Source: a virus. Taken from it: 21,727 bases of DNA. Location of the stretch: the IMG/VR virus record IMGVR_UViG_3300038548_000042, positions 1 through 21,727 of that record. One strand, written 5' to 3'. The translations under genes and the position numbers were made by a program. Positions 14,092-21,727 of the stretch are shown here, piece by piece (position 1 is the first letter of the stretch; each line of letters opens with the position of its first letter). The notes below the pieces were generated by a model. The model made no database searches. It saw only the letters and a list, made by a program, of their open reading frames with translations, and was not told where the DNA came from.

Positions 14092-16458
14092 ATGGCTGTA
14101 GCTGAACAGACTAAGAACTTTGTCAACCTTACGGGTGGTCTTAATACAGATGCGCCCAAGCTTAGCTTTCCTGACAACGCTGCTACCGACCTTGATAATG
14201 TAGATATCTTCCGTACCGGAGACGCTAAGCGTCGCCTCGGTGCTGACTTTGAAGATGCTTATTCACTTAGTAACCAAGACTTTGAGCCTGGTTCTATTGA
14301 TACAGCGGGGATGTCTACCCATGAGTGGCTGTCAGTAAACGGCAGAGGTGACCTTAACTTCTTAGCTGTACAAGTAGGCTCGGATATTATCTTTCACGAT
14401 CTCGGTATTGACCCTGTGTCAGGCTCCGTGATCGGACAGATCAGTCTTGAGTCTTTCGCCAAGGGGAATGGAGTACCCGGAGATTCCTTGATGGACTCTT
14501 CGTTTGGTGAGGGGATTATGATCTTCACCAACCCAAACATGCAGACTGTTATCATCGAGTATGATGAAGACACGACTACATTTTCAGCTACGGGTATTGA
14601 AATTCAGATTAGAGATTTCGATGGAGTCGATGACGGACTTGATGTACAAACTCGTCCACTCGACCTCAGTAATAAACATAAGTATAACTTAAGAAACCAG
14701 GGATGGCCAGTAACTGCTACTGTAAATTTATCCCGAGGTGGAGCAGACGGAGTTTCGCAAGGTATAGATCCAATCGAGGCTACCAAGAGTATCACTCAGG
14801 ATCTGAGGATTGGGAGACTAGTTATCCCCGGCGTTCCGGGCGAGACAACGACAACTCTCGGAGTCTATCCATCTAATGCAGATATTATTTACGCAGCAAA
14901 AGCACCATCAGCCAAGACAGGGAAAGAGGAAGTAATTGGCTCTTACAGTCCTTTCCATTTGGACGACGTAATTCTCGGTAATACACCCGCACCCAAAGGA
15001 CACTTCTTAATGGATGCCTTTGACCAGGACAGGACTGCTGTTTCTGGTATCGCAGGACTAGACAAGGTTGTTACGACAACTCGACCTTCAGTGACTGCAT
15101 TTTATGCAGGTAGGATTTGGTACGCTGGCGTAGCAGATGTTAACCTAGCAGGAGATGTATTCTTTAGTCAAAGTCTGACCGACATTAAATTTGCTGGTAA
15201 GTGTTATCAAGAGTTTGATCCCACAGCCGAAGATCTGAATGTTCTGCTGGCAACTGACGGTGGTGTGATACACATCGCTGACATGGGCCGCGTATACAAG
15301 ATGACTCCGGTTGGCCAGGACCTTGTGATTGTAGCAAGTAATGGTGTGTGGGCTATCTCTGGTACTAATGGTGGTAACTTTACAGCCGTAGACTTTACCG
15401 TTCGTAAGGTTACTGACGTAGGCACTACCTCTCGTGACAGCATAGCAGTGGCCGATGGCATACTGTACTACTGGAATGAGGGTGGCATCTATGGAGTGCA
15501 AGGAAGCCAGATTAATACAGAGGTCTCTGTTGTAAGGATTACCCGAGACAAGATCCAAGAGTTCTATGATCCTATCCCGGAAGCTGCCAAGGCGTATGTA
15601 CGCTCTTGGTATGACTCTTACGATAAGAAGATCTATTGGTTCTATAATGATACGGGCGGGTATGATGGTATCAGTTTCCGGTTTAATTACAACCGGGTCT
15701 TGGTACTAGATCTTACCCTGCAAGCATTCTATCCCTACACGATTAGCGACCTTGATACTAATACTCCCTTCATAGCTGGTATGACTCAGAAGAGTCCTGG
15801 CAGCGAAGACATCATAACCTACGATGTGGTTGATAGTATCAGTAATCCGGTAGAGCAGGGAGGAGATAATGTTGTAGAAGATATAGCGTTCCCTGTGTTC
15901 ACGAATGCTAAGCTGAAGCTGCTTACGTTTGTTATAAACGAAGACAGCAAGTATGAGTACACCTTCTCAGAGTTCAAGTCCCGTACCTTTACGGACTGGA
16001 TTACCTGGGATCAGTTCATTAATGATGTTACCAATACCGGTGCTGACTATCTAAGTCTCATCCAGGTGGGGTGGCAGAACTTTGGTGACCTCGTACGAGA
16101 TAAACATATCACGCACATCACTCACTTCTTTAATCTGACAGAGACAGGATACTCTCTTGACGTTCTAGGAGATATAGTATTCGATAACCCGTCTGGTGTG
16201 ACAGCACAGATGCGGTGGGAGTGGACTGAATTAGATGTGGGCAGATGGACAGCCAAGCAAGAAGCTTATAGGCTAAACAGAAACTACATACCAGAAGATG
16301 AGAACGATCCCTTTGACTACGGGTTCGAACTAGTTAAGACTAAGCTAAGAGCTAGGGGGAAGGGAACCGCCTTCTCGCTGCGTTACGAGTCTGAGACCGG
16401 TAAGGACTTCCAGTTGCTAGGATTCGCTATCAACATTAGGGCCGGTGCAAAGGTCTAA
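14092..16458 (+). CDS. Tail tubular protein B-like (tail nozzle)
   Basis: The 788-residue protein is nearly the length of T7 gp12 (794) and follows the adaptor genes. The N-terminus (NFVNLTGGLNTDAPKLSFPDNAATDLDNVDI...RRLGAD) has the expected nozzle-family phrase in which a Gly-Gly turn is followed by a Pro- and Asn-rich segment and an Arg-Arg-Leu-Gly. The body is beta-rich with many aromatic strands, fitting the propeller-like folds of these nozzles (for example HIADMGRVYKMTPVGQDLVI and GVWAISGTNGG at about 395-425). It would form a hexameric ring at the distal tail end, holding fibres and gating DNA exit. The ATG at 14092 has GGAA 7 nt upstream. The stop overlaps the next ATG (TAATG). Confidence 0.85.
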   Translation: MAVAEQTKNFVNLTGGLNTDAPKLSFPDNAATDLDNVDIFRTGDAKRRLGADFEDAYSLSNQDFEPGSIDTAGMSTHEWLSVNGRGDLNFLAVQVGSDIIFHDLGIDPVSGSVIGQISLESFAKGNGVPGDSLMDSSFGEGIMIFTNPNMQTVIIEYDEDTTTFSATGIEIQIRDFDGVDDGLDVQTRPLDLSNKHKYNLRNQGWPVTATVNLSRGGADGVSQGIDPIEATKSITQDLRIGRLVIPGVPGETTTTLGVYPSNADIIYAAKAPSAKTGKEEVIGSYSPFHLDDVILGNTPAPKGHFLMDAFDQDRTAVSGIAGLDKVVTTTRPSVTAFYAGRIWYAGVADVNLAGDVFFSQSLTDIKFAGKCYQEFDPTAEDLNVLLATDGGVIHIADMGRVYKMTPVGQDLVIVASNGVWAISGTNGGNFTAVDFTVRKVTDVGTTSRDSIAVADGILYYWNEGGIYGVQGSQINTEVSVVRITRDKIQEFYDPIPEAAKAYVRSWYDSYDKKIYWFYNDTGGYDGISFRFNYNRVLVLDLTLQAFYPYTISDLDTNTPFIAGMTQKSPGSEDIITYDVVDSISNPVEQGGDNVVEDIAFPVFTNAKLKLLTFVINEDSKYEYTFSEFKSRTFTDWITWDQFINDVTNTGADYLSLIQVGWQNFGDLVRDKHITHITHFFNLTETGYSLDVLGDIVFDNPSGVTAQMRWEWTELDVGRWTAKQEAYRLNRNYIPEDENDPFDYGFELVKTKLRARGKGTAFSLRYESETGKDFQLLGFAINIRAGAKV

Positions 16459-16907
16459 TGTTAACCTTTCAGGAAGAGTACTGGGATGCAGTTGAAGAGA
16501 TTAAAGAATATCTTGAAACACACTACGAAGAGGCAGGAGTTTTTGACCTCCCTCTCGAACCAGCCTGGGATCTTTATGAAGAAGGAAGTCGAGCAGGAAA
16601 GTATATCATCCTCACAGCCCGAGACGAAGAACAATCGCTCGTTGGCTATACGACTTGGTGGATTGGCTCTCACAGTTATCATAGTGGGTATATTGTGGCT
16701 GTATCTGATATGGTCTACTTAGCCCCTGACTACCGAGGACCAGACTCTATGGAGTTTATCCAGTGGAGTGAAGAGGAGCTATACGCTAGACACGGTGCAG
16801 ATATAATCAGCATAGGGATGCATGTTAAGAAAGACTTCTCTAGTATGCTAGAACATTTGGGTTATGAAAAGACTGCTATCGTTTGCAGCAAACACTTAGG
16901 AAATTAA
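16458..16907 (+). CDS. GNAT-like protein at the T7 gene 13 position
   Basis: The 149-residue product starts in a TAATG overlap. It has the order of a small GNAT fold: an acidic helical start (4-45), strands around YIILTARD and LVGYTTWWIG, then the strand-loop-helix AVSDMVYLAPDYRGPDSMEF at 81-100 in the place of the acetyl-CoA pyrophosphate loop, and a final strand-helix-strand (IISIGMHVK, MLEHLGYEKTAIVCSK). The loop has Arg93-Gly94 but Asp96 where the usual R/Q-x-x-G-x-G/A pattern has Gly, so cofactor binding is uncertain. Similar small GNAT-like proteins lie before the internal virion genes of several podophages, where T7 has gp13 (139 residues). It may help virion maturation or have lost catalysis; the sequence does not decide this. 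Confidence 0.6.
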   Translation: MLTFQEEYWDAVEEIKEYLETHYEEAGVFDLPLEPAWDLYEEGSRAGKYIILTARDEEQSLVGYTTWWIGSHSYHSGYIVAVSDMVYLAPDYRGPDSMEFIQWSEEELYARHGADIISIGMHVKKDFSSMLEHLGYEKTAIVCSKHLGN

Positions 16908-16908
16908 T

Positions 16909-17385
16909 ATGGGACCTCCCGCTATTGCAGCTCTCACACTAGCAGCCACCGTAGGTGGTACTGTAGCAAGTGTGGCAGCACAGCGTAGGTCTGCTAAAGA
17001 CCAGGAAGAGGCACAGAAGCTAGCCCAACGACAAGCTGCCATTGAAAATCAAAGGGCAGTTCGCCAGGCGATTGCAGCAGCTAGACAAGATAGGGCTCAA
17101 CTAATCGCATCCGGTCAAGCACAGACTGGTGGATTCAGTTCGTCTGGTATACAAGGTGGTGTTGGTGCTGCTGATACTCAGATAGCGGCTAACGTCGGCT
17201 TTGCTAGACAGACTCAAGCGTTCAGTTCTGCTATCAATCAACGACTGCAACGAGCTAACAGAGCACAAGGTGCTGCTGGTTTAGGTCAAGCAGTGGCTGG
17301 TTTACCTGGTGCATTTGGTATGACAGTTTCAGGTGCTATTGAAAACCTTGGTTCTAGAAGTACCGATCTGGATAGGAGCCGATAA
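16909..17385 (+). CDS. Internal virion protein, T7 gp14-like
   Basis: The 158-residue protein begins 1 nt after the previous stop, with TAGGAA 8 nt before the ATG. It has a hydrophobic alanine-rich N-terminal segment (residues 4-25, AIAALTLAATVGGTVASVAA), then a Q/A/R-rich helix (26-70), a glycine/serine patch (GGFSSSGIQGG) and a second Q/A/R helix with another hydrophobic glycine-rich stretch near 120-140. This pattern is characteristic of podovirus gp14-type proteins, which are stored in the head or core and ejected first to form a channel in the outer membrane. T7 gp14 is 196 residues. Its place just before a giant virion protein fits the T7 gene 14-15-16 order. Confidence 0.75.
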   Translation: MGPPAIAALTLAATVGGTVASVAAQRRSAKDQEEAQKLAQRQAAIENQRAVRQAIAAARQDRAQLIASGQAQTGGFSSSGIQGGVGAADTQIAANVGFARQTQAFSSAINQRLQRANRAQGAAGLGQAVAGLPGAFGMTVSGAIENLGSRSTDLDRSR

Positions 17386-20300
17386 TGGTTAGTACTGTAG
17401 TAGATAGTCCAATCTTTGATCGGGATGAGAACGATCAACCTATCTTAGACTTTCAAAATCCAGTACCTTCTGAAACTCCGGAGACGTTTAATCGTCGGAG
17501 AATGGAAGCAGCTTCAATCATTGCTGGCGATGACAATAGTGAAGACTTTGTTAATGCGTACAAGGGATTGATTGCTGGTCCTGAGACTACAGGCTTTGAG
17601 CTACGCGCTGAGGCTACTGCTAATGCGTATCAGAGAGTTACTAACAGTAACATCGAGGCCCTCCAAGGGCTCCTCATAAGCGCACCTGAGCAGGCTAACA
17701 GTGCTATACAAGCCTTTAAGGAGAGAGAGAACGAGATAGCTGAAGAGGCTTCTGCCCCTGAAGCTCCGTATAAGGTACTCATGCAGCAAATTGGTGATCC
17801 TACCAAGCTGTCTGAGCAAGACATAGAGGAACTGGCAGTCCGAGCAATGCTCGCTGACCAGATAGAGGAGATCGTGAGTAGCATGACCGGCGCTGAGCTG
17901 GCTGGTGACATTGCACTCGAACTAATCCCCTTCAAGTTCCTTACTGATATCGTTCAAGTTACGGGTGAGTTCAATGTCTTTGAGACTGAAGATGCCATCC
18001 GTAGTATCATCGGTAACTTCCGAGCGTTGACCCCGAAGCAGAAGCTGATACAGTTCCCGATTATCAAAGAGGACCTGTTGGATCAGGTGCCCAAGTTCAG
18101 GGCGGCTGCTATCCTCGGTGCTATGCTCGACCCCTCGGCAGAAGAAGATGTAGCCTTCGAGTTTGGCCCTCTGGCCATCATCGATGCTGCTGCTATGTTC
18201 GCTGGTCTCTTGCAGATAGCGAATAAAGCCAGGGTTGCATTCAACTTTCCTAAGATAGCTAGCAAAGTAGGGAACCCCAAGATAGGGGCAAGGGTAAGCA
18301 CAACCGTTCTTGCAGATAAGACCGGTGAAGTTGCTGACGCTGTTGGTATCGATAGACTCACAGCACTGAATAGCTCTTTGCCTTTTAAGACTAGTGAAGA
18401 AGGACTACAGGGTGGTACCTTTCTAGATGCAGCGGCAGATAATACTCTGTCCGGTGCGGCACAGAATGACCTCATTAACTTTACTGAGCAACTGAATCAA
18501 GCGCTCACGGCTATTGATGCACGGACTTCCTTCATCGCTGAAGGTATCCTAAGTGACATTGACCGGCCAGCGGCCATCAATCGAATTGATAACCTCTTCG
18601 TTAACCACGTTGAGGGGATACGAAACGGACCTAAGATCGTACAGGTCACTGATGTCAAAGTCGGGGCTCTCAAGTTTATTCCTGTTGATGATGCTGATGG
18701 AGTCGGACTTGTAGTCCGTCGTCCAGGCAGTAAGACGAACCTCGGTGCTATCGAGGCAGATGTCAAGAAAGGAGTAGCTACGATTTTCAACGTCAGCCTA
18801 GCACCTGAACTCCAAGGGCAAGGGCTGGGGATACAGCTATACAAGCGATTCATTGCCAAACAAGTAAGGCTCGGTAATCGAGTTGTCAGTGATAACTCTG
18901 TCTCCGAATCCGCTATCCGTGTGTGGGAATCTCTTGAACGCCAAGGCTTCAAGATTAAGCGTAACCCGAACTTCGAGGACACCCCAGGTGGTATCGGCGG
19001 CGGGTTCCAACGTAAGACCATAGACGATAAGCCCCTGTTTGAATTAGAAAAGGTCCCCGAGAGTTTCGACCTTCGTCAATTCGACGAGGGGATCAGCGAA
19101 GTTCAAGATGTAGAGCGACTGGTAAGTACTAGGGGAGTAAAATTTAACTTCGTCGTCCGCGATTCGGAAGGCGTAGAAGAGATAGGTACGTTCGAACGGA
19201 CGTTTGACCTCAACGACATCGGGCACTATGAGAATATAGCTGAACCCGGTGCTTTGGCTAACTTCCTCGGGTCTCAGAAAGCTCGTGCCTTTGGCACAGA
19301 CCTGGCTCCGGAGGTAGAGACTGCACTACGGTTAGACTTCATTGAAGCCGCAGCACAGAATCAACTTGCTAAGCTGATGGTAGAGGCTGTCAAGCCTATC
19401 GCTAAGCTTAGACCAGGACGGAAGGATAGAGTTAGGCAGGTTTCAGATGTACTCCTTTATGGAGACAACCCCGGCGGGTCAGGGAAAGGTATTGTATTTA
19501 CGCCTTCTGAGTTACGCTCTGGTGTTAATGGGATTAGGCTGGACGACGATCAAATTGTTACTTATTATAATGTACGTAATCTATTTGATGGTATAGGACA
19601 GCTTAGGAACAATGCCAAGGTACGAGAGTTTGTAGCTAGGAATGTCAAGACTGTGTTCCATGGGGGCAAGCCCCTCAACTTTGGATCAGTTGCTGAAGAA
19701 GTGTCTTCTGCTCAGCGTATCCTAAATAACCAACCTACTGCTAATCAAGTATATGATCTGGTTAACAACACTCCTATTAATATTCGAGACATAGACCTGG
19801 AAGATTTATATGCTAATGGCAAGCGCCTAATTCAATTAGAAGATTCAACGATCCTGAACAAGGGCCGTTGGAGCCTTGTAATTACAGATGTAGACTCTAT
19901 TAAAGCATTGCCTACCACAGTTCTGGACCTTAAGGTGGGGTATGTCCCTCGTCTTAACCCCAAAGCTGCTTGGTTTGCACAAGCCTTTACTACTAGTACG
20001 ATCAATGGCGCTAAAGGCGTTACTCGGAAGGTAGTGCGGGCGTTTGATAATAAGAAAGAGGCAGATGCCTTCGCTAAAACCTTCCAAGCGGAAGTAACGG
20101 CGGGCAATACTGACCTCCTACGCTCAGCTAAGATCGAAGTCCTTGAAGATAAAGCATTAGAGGCGTTTAGAGCAGGAGATAGCGGAATCGGAGCTTCACG
20201 CGGACTGATCTATGGTCCAAGAGCAGAGAAGCCGGTACCTTTTGGCCTGCCAGCCGACGAACTAGAGAATGTCAGACTAGGAGCTTTCGAATCCCTGTCC

Positions 20301-21727
20301 CTTTACCTGGAGAATACGAAGAACTTCGTGACCAGGAACGAGTGGCGGATGGGAATGCGTCGCAGGTGGGAGAACACTGCGCGCAAGATGCTGTTCAATA
20401 AGAATATTACCTATGACAACCCCGGATCTGCCTTAGAGAACGGTGCGCTCCGCACCTGGCGTGATCAGATCAACATCTGGTCAGGCTATCTAGACAAATC
20501 TGAGAGGTGGTGGGATGATCTCGTGCAGAAATCGTACGAGGGTATCGTTGGTAAGTTCGGTAGAAGCAGAGCGACGGAGTTTGTGCATAATCTCAAGCAC
20601 AAAGATCCCTTTACTCAGCTCAAAATTGCTACCTTCCACTCACTGTTGGGTGCATTCAACCCCATTCAGTTGATAGTGCAGGCGTCAGGCTCGGCTGTGG
20701 CTCTGTCACAGAACCTCCTGCGTCCTGACAAGCTAGCAAACTTCCTGTTCAGGCAGAACGCTCTCCGTTTGGTGGAGAACATGGAGCCTGGTTCCAAGGC
20801 ATTCAACACAGCGGCTCGGTCGTTTGGTTGGAAGCCTGCAACTCTGGCTAAATACCGTGAGTTGTGGAAGAAGACGGGCTTGTTCGAGTCAACGCTCACC
20901 AATGCTGACTACCAAGCAGCAGCGGCGGGGTTCGCAGTAACAGCCTCTGGTGTCAGAAAGGCTCTCAACGGGAGTCTTATGTTCTTCAGAGAGGGGGAGT
21001 TGTTTAACCGACGTATCGCCTTCATGACCGCTATCGATAAGCTCGGTGGAATCGAGAAGATAGCCAAGAACGAAAATCTCCAACGTAAAGTACTCTCAAT
21101 GGTGAGTGATTTTACACTAGCATTAGGCCGGGGTAACCGAGCTTGGTGGCAGAGAGGCCCCCTAAGCGTACCCACACAGTTCCTTCAGATTATCTCGAAG
21201 ACTGTAGAGGCTATGCTCGGTATCAATGGCAGCCTCGCAGGTGGGGTTGCAGGAATTGGTAACCGACTCAAGATGCTCATCACCCAGATGGGTCTTTACG
21301 GAGCAGCAGGTATCCCCGCAGGAGCGGCTATCGCCAAAGGCATAGCTGATATGATGGGTATCACACAGACTGAGCTGAATGAAAGGCCGGACCTAGTTCG
21401 CTGGGTTAACGGTGGTGCCATAGACGGCATGTTCTACTCATACCTGAATGTAGATGCAACCATCTCTGACCGTCTCGCACTAGGAAACGGGCTCGGACAG
21501 ACCATGCTCGATTTCTTCGAGGATGAACAGCCGCTATTTGACCTTGCGACTGGGCCAACTGGGGGCGTAGCTAAGAGAATCTATAATAAGGCTGGTGCAA
21601 TGTCTTCTTATTGGGCTCGATACATCGACCCTCAAGAGATGGCAATTGTAGTTCGAGAAGATGAGATACTTGAGACTGTAAAGTTCCTCTTGGAAGACAC
21701 AGTTGAACTCGTCACATCCGGGCTATC
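17385..21727 (+). CDS. Giant internal virion (DNA-ejection) protein, 3' end cut by window edge
   Basis: From the ATG in a TAATG overlap at 17385 the frame stays open to the last base, giving at least 1447 residues. It occupies the slot of T7 gp15/gp16, and one protein may cover both. Residues 1-200 are acidic and helical. Residues 426-530 form a GNAT-like domain: a strand VGALKFIPV, TIFNVSLAPELQGQGLGIQL with the Q-x-x-G-x-G loop at 477-482, and SESAIRVWESLERQGFKI. Later parts are mostly helical, with segments such as NPIQLIVQASGSAVALSQNL near 1090 and an alanine/glycine-rich hydrophobic stretch near 1305-1325. I see no lysozyme or transglycosylase motif in the visible part, unlike the N-terminus of T7 gp16. 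The role would be ejection with the DNA to span the envelope. Confidence 0.75.
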   Translation, partial: MVSTVVDSPIFDRDENDQPILDFQNPVPSETPETFNRRRMEAASIIAGDDNSEDFVNAYKGLIAGPETTGFELRAEATANAYQRVTNSNIEALQGLLISAPEQANSAIQAFKERENEIAEEASAPEAPYKVLMQQIGDPTKLSEQDIEELAVRAMLADQIEEIVSSMTGAELAGDIALELIPFKFLTDIVQVTGEFNVFETEDAIRSIIGNFRALTPKQKLIQFPIIKEDLLDQVPKFRAAAILGAMLDPSAEEDVAFEFGPLAIIDAAAMFAGLLQIANKARVAFNFPKIASKVGNPKIGARVSTTVLADKTGEVADAVGIDRLTALNSSLPFKTSEEGLQGGTFLDAAADNTLSGAAQNDLINFTEQLNQALTAIDARTSFIAEGILSDIDRPAAINRIDNLFVNHVEGIRNGPKIVQVTDVKVGALKFIPVDDADGVGLVVRRPGSKTNLGAIEADVKKGVATIFNVSLAPELQGQGLGIQLYKRFIAKQVRLGNRVVSDNSVSESAIRVWESLERQGFKIKRNPNFEDTPGGIGGGFQRKTIDDKPLFELEKVPESFDLRQFDEGISEVQDVERLVSTRGVKFNFVVRDSEGVEEIGTFERTFDLNDIGHYENIAEPGALANFLGSQKARAFGTDLAPEVETALRLDFIEAAAQNQLAKLMVEAVKPIAKLRPGRKDRVRQVSDVLLYGDNPGGSGKGIVFTPSELRSGVNGIRLDDDQIVTYYNVRNLFDGIGQLRNNAKVREFVARNVKTVFHGGKPLNFGSVAEEVSSAQRILNNQPTANQVYDLVNNTPINIRDIDLEDLYANGKRLIQLEDSTILNKGRWSLVITDVDSIKALPTTVLDLKVGYVPRLNPKAAWFAQAFTTSTINGAKGVTRKVVRAFDNKKEADAFAKTFQAEVTAGNTDLLRSAKIEVLEDKALEAFRAGDSGIGASRGLIYGPRAEKPVPFGLPADELENVRLGAFESLSLYLENTKNFVTRNEWRMGMRRRWENTARKMLFNKNITYDNPGSALENGALRTWRDQINIWSGYLDKSERWWDDLVQKSYEGIVGKFGRSRATEFVHNLKHKDPFTQLKIATFHSLLGAFNPIQLIVQASGSAVALSQNLLRPDKLANFLFRQNALRLVENMEPGSKAFNTAARSFGWKPATLAKYRELWKKTGLFESTLTNADYQAAAAGFAVTASGVRKALNGSLMFFREGELFNRRIAFMTAIDKLGGIEKIAKNENLQRKVLSMVSDFTLALGRGNRAWWQRGPLSVPTQFLQIISKTVEAMLGINGSLAGGVAGIGNRLKMLITQMGLYGAAGIPAGAAIAKGIADMMGITQTELNERPDLVRWVNGGAIDGMFYSYLNVDATISDRLALGNGLGQTMLDFFEDEQPLFDLATGPTGGVAKRIYNKAGAMSSYWARYIDPQEMAIVVREDEILETVKFLLEDTVELVTSGL
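18651..18975 (+). other. GNAT acetyltransferase-like domain inside the giant virion protein
   Basis: Residues 426-530 of the gene starting at 17385 have the GNAT strand order. A beta strand precedes PELQGQGLGIQLYKRF, whose Q-x-x-G-x-G loop (Gln477, Gly480, Gly482) is the acetyl-CoA pyrophosphate-binding signature, followed by a helix. VVSDNSVSESAIRVWESLERQGFKIKR then gives the final strand, the Asn/Ser-containing helix and the GF closing strand. The match to the textbook motif is better than in the separate GNAT-like gene at 16458, so cofactor binding is credible. The substrate is unknown. Confidence 0.7.

Noticed and set aside
18083-19021. Minus-strand open frames of 130 and 174 codons.
   Set aside because: They lie wholly opposite the giant virion protein frame, have low-complexity Ser/Pro/Arg-rich translations typical of antisense frames, and no gap or ribosome-binding site supports them.
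1-21727. Search by eye for tRNA genes, CRISPR arrays, integrase/attachment sites, insertion sequences, direct terminal repeats and a phage RNA polymerase gene.
   Set aside because: None was seen. Virtually all bases are covered by + strand coding sequence, and genome ends are not identifiable in this window.

Overview
This window is a continuous stretch of the virion-morphogenesis region of a tailed double-stranded DNA phage with a short tail (podovirus morphology, T7-like assembly plan). All 22 genes called lie on the + strand. Intergenic gaps never exceed about 50 nt, and ten junctions are stop/start overlaps (TAATG, ATGA or TTGA). There are no tRNAs, insertion sequences, CRISPR arrays or bacterial housekeeping genes. 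Nothing here identifies the host. The sequences look like those of environmental (possibly marine) podophages rather than close relatives of T7, but that is an impression from protein style, not a search.

Left part (1-5841), the adhesin/tail-fibre locus. It starts inside a tail-fibre gene cut by the left edge, followed by two tiny very basic proteins and a second fibre protein whose C-terminus looks like the gp53-like receptor-binding tip. Four genes follow. Three carry a shared N-terminal module of about 110 residues: one with a LamG-like C-terminal domain, one standing alone at 102 residues, one with a second LamG-like domain. The fourth, sitting between them, has two SPRY-like domains in tandem. 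LamG and SPRY share the concanavalin-A-type jelly-roll fold, so this is a cassette of candidate glycan- or surface-binding appendages. It is the most unusual part of the window.

Middle part (5828-12917), DNA packaging and head: small and large terminase subunits, portal, a small protein of unknown role, scaffolding protein, major capsid protein, and two small beta-rich putative decoration proteins. The two decoration genes are separated by a 12-bp hairpin with a UUCG tetraloop, much like the position of the T7 terminator downstream of the capsid gene, but without a clear U-tract.

Right part (12917-21727), tail tube and ejection machinery: a head-tail adaptor/tail tubular A-like protein, a small acidic protein overlapping it by 89 nt, a tail tubular B/nozzle-like protein of T7 gp12 length, a small GNAT-like protein at the place of T7 gene 13, a gp14-like internal virion protein, and the first 1447 residues of a giant internal virion (ejection) protein cut by the right edge. 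The giant protein contains a well-formed GNAT acetyltransferase-like domain near residues 426-530 and no recognisable transglycosylase motif in the visible part.

Together the genes make the capsid (scaffold, capsid, decoration), load it (terminases through the portal), close it with the tail adaptor and nozzle, equip it with fibres for host recognition, and store proteins that are ejected to carry DNA through the envelope. Compared with T7, the terminase genes sit before the portal and the fibre genes before the terminases. All functional names rest on reading motifs, lengths and gene order by eye; no database search was run.
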